Positions 11,081 to 38,650 of a stretch of DNA of 64,000 nucleotides are shown piece after piece. The stretch's first letter is position 1. Every line of letters begins with the position of its first letter. This DNA comes from Artemia franciscana (taxonomy: Eukaryota > Arthropoda > Branchiopoda > Anostraca > Artemiidae): NCBI RefSeq assembly GCF_032884065.1, contig NC_088871.1:12376393-12440392 (forward strand), given 5' to 3'. Made by a program: the position numbers and the translations under genes. The notes beneath the pieces are model-generated. The model ran no database searches. It was given only the letters and a program-made list of their open reading frames with translations, and was not told where the DNA came from.

Positions 11081-13192
11081 GGCATTTACAAACATGAGCT
11101 TCAGATCCCAACTGACTATTTCAAGATGGAAGTTGACAAATGAAGGGTAGAGGTTCATATATAGTTAATGGGATATGCCCTTAAAACATGGATTTTTATA
11201 CCAGTGGCATCAGTTCATGGAAATTTATGGGGAAAAGGCAAATGTATTTTTTTAATCTAGGAGAGGGGAGGGGACAAATCTGTCACTTTTTCGATCTTTT
11301 CAATGACAATACCAAAAAGGATATTGTTTAAATCTTGGGGTAATTTTTTTATCGCCACTAGGACTGAATCGTCATAGAAATGTCAAAGGGTTTATTCGAC
11401 AGAAAACTGGTATATTTATGGCTTCTTTTACAGTAATAAATCACTTTTAGAAGGCATTTTTTTCTTTGAAAATTCCAAAGTTGTGGAATTGCAGAAAGCT
11501 TACTGAAAATATAATCCTAACTGAATCCCCAATCGTCAATATTTATAAGCATAATATTTATGAGCTTATAAATCGACCCTTAATTTGTTTGTACTTGGTA
11601 CACTTTAATGCTGAATTCTTTGTTTAATACGCAACTTTTTATTCCTCTCCATTTGGGATGATTATTATTTTGAATTTGGTATAAAAAAGATTCGACTATA
11701 CTCATTTTAGTTTTAGAATTTATATTTCAAAAAGTCTTCCATGGACTGGGTCCACTTTAACACTGTATGTCCCACGTATTACAGCGCTTTCGTTCATAAT
11801 GAGTATCTATTTAGGATTTCACTCCGAAAACTCTTAGAGAATATGTAGGTATGTTCTTTAGCTGAATTTGTTCCTAAGGTCGAAAACCTACCAAAATATG
11901 AAAAAAATCCCGTAAATAGGGTAAAAATAAGATTTACCTGCAATTCTGGCCTCTAGATCTGTTTTTAGTACTCATCAACTTCCTTGGTCCCCTCCCCACG
12001 AATTTCGTAATTTCTTTATACACATATTTATTTGGGTAGTTTCGGTTATTGCGCGTGTGTCTTAATGTTTAATTATTGGTTGATATTTGAATATATATTA
12101 CGCTGATTTTTGTCTTTTTTCGTGTTGAATAAATTATATCTCCTCAATTTTAAACTGATTCTTTTTTAAATACTGTTTTTGTGGTCTGATAAATATTAAC
12201 AGTAAGGTTAAGTTAGTCGTTCCTTATTCCCCCCCTCTCCTTCCCCTTTAAATGATGTTCTTATTGAAAGATTTTTATGCTGTCATCTGCGGGATAGTGA
12301 GCTAACTTCTTTTTTCCGATTGGTCTATTTTGGTTATTTTTGAAAGATTTAAAGCCGAATTGGCTAGCCATGATAAAAACAGAGAGAGAGAAATCTCAAG
12401 ATGATGAAACAAACGGGACTGCGGCCAGTAGAAGATAAAGACAAAACTAAAGCGACATGGATATTTTTTCTGCATAAAACAAGGCATTTCAACGCTAAAA
12501 AGCAAAGATAACAACTAAAATAACCTACAGTCAAATAAAACCCAAAACCAAGAAATAAAAACAACAAATATCTATATATATATATATATATATATATAAA
12601 TCTATATCTAAATATTGTCGCTATGTTAATTGAGCACCAAAGAAGCTAAATAGAGTTGCTTCAATGACAACACTAAAGCAACTGGGTAAAATAAAATGAA
12701 TATGACATTAATTATTGTGTTGCAAAAGAATCCTCTTGCTTGCTAATTCTGCTGCAATTCTCCTAGGTCTTGCATTTAATTTAGTCTCCGATGTATTTAA
12801 TCCAGTCCGTTTTATTTTCTTCATCTTGATTTCTCTCTTTATTTTTGGTCTTTTTGTTTATCATTTTCTATTATTCAGATAGCACCTCTTAATATTCGAT
12901 TATTACTTCATATATGAATAGGAATTGTGGTGATTTTTGGTTCTATTTGCGTTTCATAAATTATTTACTATTTAATCCAAAACTTATTCTGTTTAACATA
13001 TCTATTGTTTCGTGATGAATAATAAGAAACTTCATAGCAAGCGATATGTCTTCCCACAGCTATATAATTGCTTATTAGTCTAGTCTTATTTGTCTTTCAA
13101 TTTTTACACCTCTGGTCTGGTTTACAAAGCCTTTAAAATTTACCACAGCAAATTTAATCGCAATTAAAACATGTAGTTCATGTAATGAAAGG
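11081..13192. other. Intergenic between convergent genes
   Basis: The region is AT-rich and I recognise no coding sequence. A short TA microsatellite lies at about 12571-12598. Two possible poly(A) signals for the downstream minus-strand gene are present (AATAAA on the minus strand at 12838-12843 and 12811-12816), 350-380 nt past its stop. Confidence 0.4.
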
Positions 13193-27487
<14,295 letters not shown>

Positions 27488-28160
27488 TTCTAATATTTAC
27501 TAAAAAGGAAAATAAAATTAAAAATATGCCATAATTTAAACTTAAGAAAACGTGATTATTAAGACTATAATGATTATGAAGGGTTGCAACTTGAAGGAGC
27601 TAAAACTTGTGAATGGTTCGTTTGGTTGTTAATTTTGACGCCATAGTTGAAATAGTGTAAAGCACTATCTTTTCCGAGTTAATTTTCTCCCCCAGTATTT
27701 TACCCTAATACTTTGTGTTTCTATATGTTGCTATCAAAACTAGCAGACAGTGGAACTGTTAATAAATAATGTGCAGCAAAACCTAGTAAAACATCCATGC
27801 TCATGAAACCCCCATTCCAAATTTAAAAAAAATATTTACCTTCAAATCTTAGTCTGATTTGTCATTATGAGAAATTAAATTTGAAAGTTGAATACAGTCT
27901 TACACCTAAGCCAATTACTTACTTAAAAATTTTCATGGGGGGGGGTGTCTAAGACTAAAAAAAGATAGTTCGAGCAGAGGACAATAACAGAAATTAATTA
28001 AAAGCTTCATAAGAATTCCAACAAAATAAGAAGTTCGAGGGGAAGCACCTCGAGTAATATCCCTGACACGAGCCGCAACTGTTGAATTTCTGTTTTTTTT
28101 TTTTTTTTTGTTTTTTTTTTTTTTGTTGGATAAAATGCACTCGCTACGTGATTAAGCTTA
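27488..28160. other. DHDH 5' flank
   Basis: No gene is recognised upstream of DHDH. The region is AT-rich with T-runs near 28092-28124. A promoter cannot be called from sequence alone. Confidence 0.3.
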
Positions 28161-28164
28161 TGGG

Positions 28165-29130
28165 TTTGAACGCAACCAGTTATAATGTCTGTAGGAATGC
28201 CAAAAAAAAACAGAAATTTGCAGTTATTACAAATGATGATTCGATATTTTGACAAGGGATTACAACAATTCAAAAACCTTAAAAATAAAACCAAAAGTTC
28301 GAAGCTTAGTAGAAATTGTTGTTAGAAATTAGACTTCCTTTAATAATCAAATATTTTTGAAAATACACAGCAAAAAAAAGAACACCTATTTGAGTGCAAC
28401 CAGTTATAAAATGTCAGTAGGAAGGCTTAAAAAACGAGAATTTGCAATAATTACAAGTGATGGTTCTCTATTTTGAAAAGGGATTACAGCAAATCGAAAA
28501 CCTTAAAAAGGAAACCCAAATATTTAAGCTTAGTACATATCGTTATTAGAAATCACAGTAGCTTTGACAATCAAATATCTTTGATCAGACTCTAGTATGA
28601 TAAGACATTAAATTGCGTAAAGAGCAAAATATTTGTATTTATTTTAACAAGTGATTATAACAATTCAAATACCCTTAAAAAGAAAAGCAAAAGTTTGAAC
28701 TTAGTAGATATCGCTGTTAGAAATCGGGCTTGATTTAATAATCAAATATCTTTGAAAAGAGGCCATGTGAAAAGACAGCAAATTATCTGCGGTTAGAAGA
28801 CAAGCGGCATTGAGAATCCAAAAAATGGTAAAAAACTAAAAAAAACTAAAAAGAAAAAACTAAAAAAAAAATAAAAATTGAAAAAATTAAAAAAAGAGAA
28901 AAACCTAAAAAGATAAAACGTAAAAAAATAAAAAAGACAAAAAACTAAAAAAAAAACAAAAAAAGCTAAAAACTAAAAAAAAGAAAAAACTAAAAAAACT
29001 GGGAATTGCACAAATATTTCAATATATTTTGACAATAGATTAAAGTAATTCGAAAACCTTAAAACAGATACCCCAAATTTTCAGGTTTAATATAAATTGT
29101 TGGAGCTTTAGCTTGCTTGGCATGTAAAGA
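28165..29130. repeat. Degenerate 170-225 bp tandem repeat, interrupted
   Basis: Units share CAACCAGTTATAA, TTTTGA.AAGGGATTACA, AACCTTAAAAA and AGCTTAGTA...GTTAGAAAT. Anchors lie at about 28302, 28526 and 28698, with a fourth partial unit at about 29020-29100. An A-rich AAAACTAAAA insertion (about 28815-29000) separates the third and fourth. Confidence 0.65.
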
Positions 29131-30350
29131 TTTTTCCAAGTGTCAATGTTAAAATGAACATTGACAAATTGAAGAAAACAAATCAATAAAAAGAAGAAAT
29201 AAAAAAAAAGAAAAAACTAAAAAAGAAAAAAACTAAGAAAAGAAAAAACCAAAAAAGAAAAAAAACTGAAAAAGAAACTGTATCTATATATCTATCTATC
29301 TATCTATATATATAGATATATAAAAATAAGTTGTCTGTGTGTGGATCTGTGGATCAGGTGACGTCATGTTTGTTCGCATATGACGTCTGAATTATTTCAC
29401 ACTAATACAAAAGAAGAAAAAAACTAAAAAAGGTAAAAACTACAAAAAAACTAAAAAGAAAAAAAAAACTAAAAAAGCTAAAAAACTAAAAAAAACTAAA
29501 AAAAGGTAAAAATCTAATAACTAAAAAAAAACTGAAAAAAATAAAAAAAGGCAAAAACTACAAAAAAAAATAAAAACTAATAAAAAAACTAAAAAAGCTA
29601 AAAAACTAAAAAAACTAAAAAAAAACTAAAAAAAGGTAAAAAACTAAAAAAAACTAAAAACTAAAAAAGAAAAAAAACTAAAAAAAAGGAAAAAACTGAA
29701 AAATAAAAGAGAAAAAGAAAACTAAAAAAATATGAATAGATATATATAAAAATAAGTTGTTTGTGGGTTATGTCTGTCTGTCTGTCTGTCGAGTGACGTC
29801 GTGTTTGTCCGCATATGACGTCTGAATTATTTCACACTAATACAAAAGAAGAAAAAAAACTAAAAAAGGTAAAAACTACAAAAAAAACTAAAAAGAAAAA
29901 AAACTAAAAAAGCTAAAAAACTAAAAAAAACTAAAAAAAGGTAAAAAACTAAAAACTAAAAAAAACTGAAAAAACTAAAAAAAGGCAAAAACTAAAAAAA
30001 AACTAAAAACTAATAAAAAAACTAAAAAAGCTAAAAAACTAAAAAAACTAAAAAAAACTAAAAAAAGGTAAAAAACAAAAAAAAACTAAAAACTAAAAAA
30101 GAAAAAACTAAAAAAAAGGAAAAAACTGAAAAATAAGAGAAAAAGAAAACTAAAAAAATATTAATAAATATAAAAAATATAAATATAAATATAATATAAA
30201 TTAGCGATCAACAAAGCACCGAGACACAAATGACGACCGGGACACAGGGAGTATAAATGACGACCAGGATATAATTAAAAAAAAAAAAACTAAAAACTAA
30301 TAAAAAACTAAAAAATCTAAAAATCTAAATAAACTAAAAAAGAAAAAAAA
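28815..30350 (+). repeat. A-rich AAAAACTAAAAA tracts
   Basis: Three long stretches (about 28815-29000, 29190-29280 and 29400-30170, with a tail at 30270-30385) are almost pure A with scattered CT and G. They form an extreme strand-asymmetric low-complexity block and no gene. Confidence 0.9.
29316..30180 (+). repeat. 435-bp tandem duplication of the putative Helitron 5' end
   Basis: ATAAAAATAAGTTGT, then GTGACGTC, then GCATATGACGTCTGAATT and TTTCACACTAATACAAAAGA occur at about 29321-29410 and 29748-29845. TTATTTCAC ends at 29400 and 29835. The A-rich stretch that follows is also repeated in matching order. Confidence 0.85.
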
Positions 30351-30720
30351 GAAAAAAGGAAAAAAATAAAGGAGAAAAACAAAACTAAAAAACGAATGTA
30401 TATACAGACCGGGACACCGGGATACAAATGACGACCGGGACACATGGAATATAAATGACGACCGGGACACAGGGACACGACTACAATGGGGACGCCGGGG
30501 GGCACAGGGGGATATAAATGACGACCAGGACACCGGGACACAAGGAATATAAATGACGCCCGGGACACTCAAAGAGAAATCACAGACTGGAACACCGGGA
30601 CACAAATGACGACCGGGACACAGGGAATATAAATGACGACCGGGACACAGGGACATAACTACAAAGGGGACGCCGGGGTGCACAGGGGGATATATAAATG
30701 ACGATGGCGACTCAGGGAAT
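30198..30720 (+). repeat. GACCGGGACACA minisatellite
   Basis: Units of roughly 25-30 bp (ATGACGACCGGGACACAGGG plus AATATAA) occur at 30225-30270 and 30405-30716, split by an A-rich tract. A larger period of about 180 bp is also visible: CTACAA.GGGGACGCCGGGG occurs twice, at 30481 and 30659. Confidence 0.85.
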
Positions 30721-30729
30721 GGTCGATTA

Positions 30730-30917
30730 GCAATCACCATCAACAAAGCTCAAGGGCAATCATTAGAATCATGAGGTATAGATCTGAATACGGATTGTTT
30801 TCCCATGGACCATTATATGTTGCATGTTCAAGAGTCGGTAAACCTGACAATCTATTTATATGCACAGACAATGGGACAGCAAAGAATGTTGTATATTCGC
30901 AAGTTTTAAGTAGTTAA
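30730..30917 (+). pseudogene. Helitron helicase C-terminal remnant
   Basis: The first frame reads AITINKAQGQSLES before a TGA. A second frame continues from about 30796 with FSHGPLYVACSRVGKPDN, then LFICTDNG and NVVYSQVL, ending TAA at 30915-30917. These are the Pif1-like motifs typical of the Helitron Rep/helicase C-terminus (INKAQGQ, HGQLYVACSR). One stop and one frameshift separate the two parts, and the upstream protein is absent. Confidence 0.88.
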
Positions 30918-30918
30918 A

Positions 30919-30921
<3 letters not shown>

Positions 30922-30997
<76 letters not shown>

Positions 30998-30998
30998 A
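30922..30998. repeat. (TA)n microsatellite within Helitron 3' region
   Basis: A TA array directly after the helicase stop, ending in CTATCTATATTCACAGG. Confidence 0.95.
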
Positions 30999-31079
30999 TC
31001 TATATTCACAGGTGGGACATAGGGACACAACTACAATGGCGCGTAACTAATATGGCGCGTAACGACTTACGCGCGCGGG

Positions 31080-32270
<1,191 letters not shown>

Positions 32271-32345
32271 CTTGTATTGTATCAGATTAACGACGCTTCT
32301 TGACTACTAAGGTCCCTGCGTCGGCCCTGCAGTGCATTCCTACAG
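32271..32345 (-). mobile_element. SINE family 1, copy 3, 5'-truncated
   Basis: The minus strand carries CTGCAGGGCCGACGCAGGGA, then CTTAGTAGTCAAGAAGCGTCG and TTAATCTGATACAATA, the 3' half of the SINE at 20035. The tRNA-like head is missing, as expected for 5' truncation. No target duplication was seen. Confidence 0.85.
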
Positions 32346-32669
32346 CATAAATTCCTGCAGCCCATAGTAACCAAAAGTTACAAAACGCGGTTTGAAAAAC
32401 TCCCTAGTGAAAAGAATTGGCATCTGACACTGACTCAGGAATGGTAACTATTATTTCGGTTCGTCTTAAAAGTGAAAGTTTCTTGCATAAAGAAACTCAT
32501 GGTGATATTGAAAAAAAATCTAAAAAATGGGGTCAGGTCAAAATGAAAAGTATACCATTGGAATCAGCATAGTCGAAAACCTTCTACGGGGAAATTATAG
32601 TCCCCCTCCTTGAACAACAAGGAAAATCACTTTTTTGTATCGGTAGCACTGATCTGTCTCCTTTTTTTT

Positions 32670-33760
32670 CAACAACCCAGCGAGCTATCAGAACATCATA
32701 GAGAGATGCCTAATGTCTCATTCAAAAATTATTTCTCATATCTACCTGCTTTTTATAAATTCGCAATCTGCAAGTGCCATATGGATGACACTTTTTGTGC
32801 CATTTCTCAAGGAGGGGAACTAGAAGACTACCAGAACATCGTAGACATATCTTTTATAGGTCACATAAAAGATATTTCTCATATCTAAGTCCTTCATATA
32901 AATTCCACCATCAACAAGTTCCAAATGGCACTAAAAACAATACTTTTGGTGCCGTGTCTCAGGTGGAAAAGCTGGGGCTATTGGGCTAGCAGAAGTTATA
33001 AGAGTGATGTTTCATAGCTCATTCGAAAGCTATTGCTCATATATACAATTTTTTTTATTATCAATTTTACCATTCTAAGTAAGATATAGCACTGAAAACA
33101 ACACTTTTGGTGCCACTTCTTATGTGAAAAGCTCTGAAGTACAAAACAGGTACTATTGTAATAGTTATGTTCCAGAACCCTTAACTGGAGGTTTAAAAGA
33201 ACCCAACCCATACACTCCTTCTCTCAGTCCTCTTAGTAAGTTTAATAAATCCTCTGCTCATCAGTAAGCTGCTAAAACACTAACAGGCTACCATACCATC
33301 TTAGATAGTGTGATTAATGACTCACACTATCTACGATGGCTCAATTAAAAGCTATCGCTTATATTAACAAGGTTTTTAAAAATTCTACCATCTATTAGGT
33401 TTCACAAATTTCAATACTAGTTTCTGTGAAGAATTTACAATGAACTCTTTGTCATGGTTGCAGCATTAGCTGCAACCTAGTAAAGAGCGAGTCACAGCCC
33501 ATAGTAACTAAAAGTTAAAATATTAATATGGTTTCTTTTTTTTTCTAGGCCTAGCGGGTTACTAGAACATGATGAGAGATGCTTAAGAGCTCATTCAAAA
33601 GCTATTTCTCATATGTACCTGGTTTATATAAATTCTGCCGTCTGCAAGTGCCATGTGACACGAAAAAAAGCACTTTTTATGCCGTTTCTTGAGGAGTGGG
33701 GCTAGCGGGCTACCAGAACATCTTACATAGATTTTTGATAGCTCATATAAAGCTAGCTTG
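32670..33760 (+). repeat. Degenerate 150-160 bp satellite
   Basis: Recurring blocks are AGCTCATTCAAAAGCTATT, TTCTCATAT.TAC, ATAAATTC..CCATC..CAAG and CACTTTTGGTGCC. CTTTT.GTGCC anchors lie near 32791, 32943, 33104 and 33673. Short open frames here are by-products of the repeat. Confidence 0.7.
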
Positions 33761-36403
33761 CTAGCTATATATTATAGCTAGCAAGACGAAAATACTACCT
33801 GATAAATCAATCCAATATTTGTGTATACTGTTCAATTACTTCGCTGCTATTAAATCATATTTAATTTTACGCTTATGTTTATAAGATAATTTTCATTGTA
33901 AACTGAAAGTTACTGATGTCACAACTGGTGTAAAATTATGAAAAGTTTTATAGATTCGTTTATTTTTGTCATCTTACATACTCACTTTTGACTCCCATAT
34001 CAATATTCCTGTTTTTTATACTTGGTATTTGTGTTTTCAGTAAAGCGCTAGTTTTCTATAATCCTAAAAGCATAGGGAAACATAATTAGTTGGTTTATTT
34101 GTGCTAGTTTTATTGATACATATTAGATAGGCTGCGAAGGAATAATTTTTGTCCGTTTTAAGTTTCAAATTCGCTCCTTACTTCCCTCGGAAAAACAATT
34201 TTTTTTAAGTAATTTAATATATAGACATACCCTGATTGTCTAGCATGTACATATGTCAATGTGAGGTAGTTGATCATAAGTTAAAATTAATTAATACATA
34301 TCGTTACTGATAGCTATCTGGAAAAAAACCTTGCTGTTAATAAGAGACAAAGAAACCCAAAATAAGCTTCCCAGAAGCTCATTTTGCCGAGTCTGATTAT
34401 TTTCTAATGGTTTAGCGCCACAACGGTTGACTATCTTTAACTGTGGAGCGTCTCAATGAAATCCTGCATAAATGAGGATTAACACCAATAGCCATTGAAT
34501 ATGAAAAAAAATTGAAAATTGACAAAAAAAATTGTCCTTGTATTCTAAGCATTTTTCTGGGATAAAATTTGTCAAGTCTAGTTTAAAATAGAATTTAGTT
34601 GTCTTCTTGAGCTCAGTTATAATTAATAATCACCAATTATTTGTTATCACTGCAGGCGATTTCAGGCCATGTCCAACCGAGGTATTTCCAAGATCCTGGT
34701 GCCTGCTCGTGACATCTAAATTTTGCGTTAAAAATTTTTTTCAGGTCGTCCTCTAGGCATATTTTATGCTAATTAAAAATTTTGTCCGTATAAAATACTT
34801 TTTATATAAGGCATGGCATCATTGCACTACTATCATGCATCTTTTATGCTCTTTAAATCCATACGAATGTGATGACGTTCACATAGAAATGTTTTCCTTT
34901 TTCAAAATCAAGGCTCCAAAGCATAGTCAGCCAAAGGGTGCACGTCCTACCTATGACCCCTCAGAATATTACCATGCCAACCAGTGGGGCCTGCATCCCT
35001 CGTTTGAAATCACGGCTATAAATGCAGATGCTAAAAAAAAACACTAATTTGGCTGTACTAATTTTCCAATGGGCCCGGGGCTAGGGGTACACAATGCCAT
35101 GGGTGCAATAAATTATCTCTGAATGTTTTTTTTTTTATATACAATCTGTACTGATGTGATTTATCGGCAAAGTGTCAGGTGCATTCTGCCGCCGCACTGC
35201 CTCTTCACAGAAAAGCGATTTTAATTAAAACAACACAGGAATTTCTTGGCAACTTACAAACTATCAGATGTCACCCAAGAATGGGAGACATCAACAATAG
35301 GGTGATGCCGAGAGTTCGGTGTCACCTCTCTTATATTAATTTTGGCTCATGAATTGCTTTCTCTTCAGTGCTTCCACCATCCTCGAATTTTCGGGATTTC
35401 CCCAAAAATCTCACAAAAATAGAGCGGTAAAAACGCTTAGGCCTAGAAGCATCAATACTTTAAATCCAGCCCTGTAAAAGTGGCTAATATCATAGGCTGT
35501 TCTGGGCTTACATAATACGAACTGGTTATAATTTTGCGGTGCTCATTGTCTTGGAAGAAATATCAAACAATTATCATTAATGATAATTCAGTTATTGAAC
35601 ACCAATTTAACAACATTCTTACCCAAACAGTGTCAAATATCCTAGGTATTTTTTTCACTTTTAACCTCATCTGCTGTATAAGTTACTGACTTGGTTAAAT
35701 TCTCTGAATGGCTTGAATTTTTCCTAAAATAAAAGAATAAAAACTAAGTAAATGTAGCAAAAGTTATGTCCAGATAAACTTACAATCAATTTGGATCAAT
35801 TTCAAACACCAAAGCTTGACTGATCTTATTCTACTGAAGTTCAAAAGTTTGCTCCTCGTAGTGAAAGTGTATAGGGAGAAAAAGGGTATGGTATCTAGTT
35901 TACCCTCCGCAAACAAGTCACCTATTTAAGCCGTCGCCTTAAGCCTCGTCTTCAATATCCTTTCTAGGGGACACATGATAAACTTTTGCCATAGTAACTA
36001 GCTAACTAAAATGCATCAAGAAAAAGTAATTTAATGGTAACTTTGGCTTCCTCTCAAAAACTTCCCAGAGATTGCAATCGTAGCAATATCAATACAGCAT
36101 ACATAACCCATTTTATAGTCGTAAATATGCCACTAATGTTGCCGTAACATATTTTTCTTTTTTTTTGGGGGGGGGGGGGTTAAAACACCTCTTTGGAACA
36201 CGGACTTTGGGAAACAAAAATAGAAGATAGATCTGAATAAAAAAGGGCTCGTCACCCTTTGAAAATTTTTTCCTATTTTTTTTTAATACACTTTTCCTTT
36301 AAAAACCCTTACTTGTCATAAAAGAGACAAGTGTCCCATAACCCGATCAATCCATTCTTCAGCGACGATGGTTCGGTTATTTCAAGGGTCTCAACTTTTT
36401 TCC
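33761..36403. other. Intergenic, no gene recognised
   Basis: 34130-34215 contains another fragment of the foldback arm end (TTTTAAGTTTCAAATTCGCTCC). The rest is AT-rich with isolated short frames and no family signature on either strand. Confidence 0.4.
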
Positions 36404-38650
36404 TTTTTATGGTACTTGGTATTAACCTAGTACCATATAGCGATCGCAAATTCTGTCGGTCTGTCTGTCCCGTTTTTGCTAGTTTAGATACTTTGGCAGT
36501 CGTATCAGGGACCAGACCAAATTGAATTAGAAATAGTTATTTCCCGATTCGACCATCTAGGGGGAGTGGGGGGACGGTTAATCAGAAAAATTAGAAAAAA
36601 TGAGGCATTTTTAACTTACGAACAGGTGATCAAATCTTAATGAAATTGGATGTTTAGAAGAATATCATGTCTTAAAACTGTTATTTTAAATCCCGACCAG
36701 ACCCAATGTCATTGGGGGGAGTTGAGGCCGGGGGAACCAGAAATCTTGGAAAAGGCTTAGAGTGGAGAGATCAGGATGGAACTTGGTGGGAAGAATAAGC
36801 ACAAGCCCAAGATACATGGCTGAAATAACCGGATCAGATCCGCTCTCTTTGGGGGAGCTGGGGGGGTTAATTGAGAAAAATGGAAAAAATGAGGTATTTG
36901 TATCTTAATAACGGGTGATCATATCTTAATGAAATTTGATATTTAGAAGGATCTTGTGCTTCAGAGCTCTTAATCTAAATACAGACCATATCTGGTGACA
37001 TTGGGGGGGGGCTGGAGGGAGGAGCCTGAAATCTTGGAAAACGTGAAAATTGAGGCATCTTTGTCTTACGAATGGGTGATCGAATCTTGGGATAGTTGGA
37101 GGGGGAAACCTAAAATCTTGAAAAACACTTAGAGTGGAGGGATCGGGATGAAACTTGGTGGGAAAAATAAACACAATTCCTAGATACGTGATCGACATAA
37201 CCGAAACGGATTTGCTGTCTTTGGGGGAGTTTTTTTTGGGGGGAGGGTTAATTCTGAAAAACATTAGAAAACATGAGGTATTTTTAACATACGAAGGAGT
37301 GATCGGATCTTAATGAAACTTCACATTTAGAAGAACCTCGTAACCGAGATCTCATATTTTAAATCCCGACCGGATCCAGTGTCAGTGGGAGAGTTGGGGT
37401 GGGGGGAACCGGAAACTTTGGAAAAGGCTTAGAGTGGAGAGATCAGGATGAAAATTGGTGGGAAGAATAATCACAAGTCCAAGGTATGTAGCTGACATAA
37501 ATGGACCGGATCCACTCTCTTTGGTGGAGCTTGGAGGGAGGGGGTAATTCGGAAAAATTAGAAAAAATGAGGTATTTGTAACTTACGAACGGGTGATCAG
37601 ACCTTAATGAAATTTGATATTTAGAAGGATCGTGTGCTTCAGAGCTCTTATTCTAAATTCTGACTATATGGAGTGACATTGGGGGAGTTGGAGGGAGAAA
37701 CTGGAAATCTTGAAAAACGTGAAAATTGAGGTATCTTTATCTTACGAATGGGTGATCGGATCTTAATGAAACTTGATATATAGAAAGATGTTATGTCTCA
37801 GATGCTCCATTTTCAACTCGAATCGGATCCGGAGACATAGGGGGATCGAGAGGGGGAAACGGAAATCTTGGAAACCGGAAATCTTGGAAAACGCTTAGGG
37901 TGGAGAGATCTGGATGAAACTTTATGAGAAGAATAAGCACAAGTTTTAGATACGTGATTGAAATAATTGTAACGGATCTGCTCTCTTTGGGGGAGATGGG
38001 GGAGAGTTAATTCAGAAAAATTTGAAAAATTTTAAACTTAAAATTTTAAACGTATTTTTAAGTTTAGAATGGGTGGCCGGATCCTATTGAAATTTGAATT
38101 TTAGAAGGAACTCATGTCTCAGAACTCTTATTTTAAATCCCGACCAGATCTGGTGACATTTGGGGAGAGTTGGAGGGGGAAATTGGAAATCTTGGAAAAC
38201 GCTTAGAGTGAGAGATCGGGATGAAACTTGGTGAGTAGAATAAGCGAATGTCGTAGATACGTGATTGATGTAGCCGGACTGGATCCGCTCTCTTTGGGGG
38301 AGTTAGGGGGGTCTTGTGCTTTGGCAAGTTTGGTGCTTCTGGACGTGCTAGGAAGATGAAAATTGGTAGGCTTGTCAGGGACCTGCACAAATTGACTTGA
38401 TAAAGTCTTTTTCCCCGATTCAACCATCTGGGGGGCTGAAGGGAGAGAAATTTGATATTTTAATGAATTTTGATATTTAGAAGGACCTCGTGTCCCAGAG
38501 CTCTTGTTTTAAATCCCAACCGGCACCACGCCTCTGATTTTCCTTTTAAATCAATCCATTGATTCTTAGAATTTTGCTAGAGCTCATGCCATATGAGCTT
38601 TTGGCTCTTCCGGCTTTGTCACAAGTGCCATATGAGCTCTTAGCTCTTGT
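36404..38650 (+). mobile_element. Minisatellite-bearing element, copy 2
   Basis: It has the same architecture as 3637-5520: palindrome ATGGTACTTGGTATTAACC followed by TAGTACCAT, a GTCTGT tract (about 36468), and seven or so diverged tandem units of about 280 bp (ACTTACGAA blocks, GGATCCGCTCTCTTTGG blocks, G-runs). It ends ACAAGTGCCATATGAGCTC near 38640. It has more units than copy 1. The short open frames here follow the repeat period and are not genes. Confidence 0.7.

Noticed and set aside
28815-30180. Possible CRISPR-like or regularly spaced array
   Set aside because: The repetition is irregular A-rich slippage plus one 435-bp tandem duplication, in a eukaryotic context; there are no uniform repeats and spacers.
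30297-30746. 150-codon minus-strand frame rich in CPGRHLY repeats
   Set aside because: It is the translation of the GACCGGGACACA minisatellite and A-rich tract, with no family resemblance.
34766-35047. 93-codon plus-strand frame
   Set aside because: Composition is unremarkable, no family is recognised and no splice context is seen; probably chance.
36926-38427. Several proline-rich minus-strand frames, also at 4526-5252
   Set aside because: They repeat at the period of the minisatellite element and match each other, so they are shadows of the repeat.
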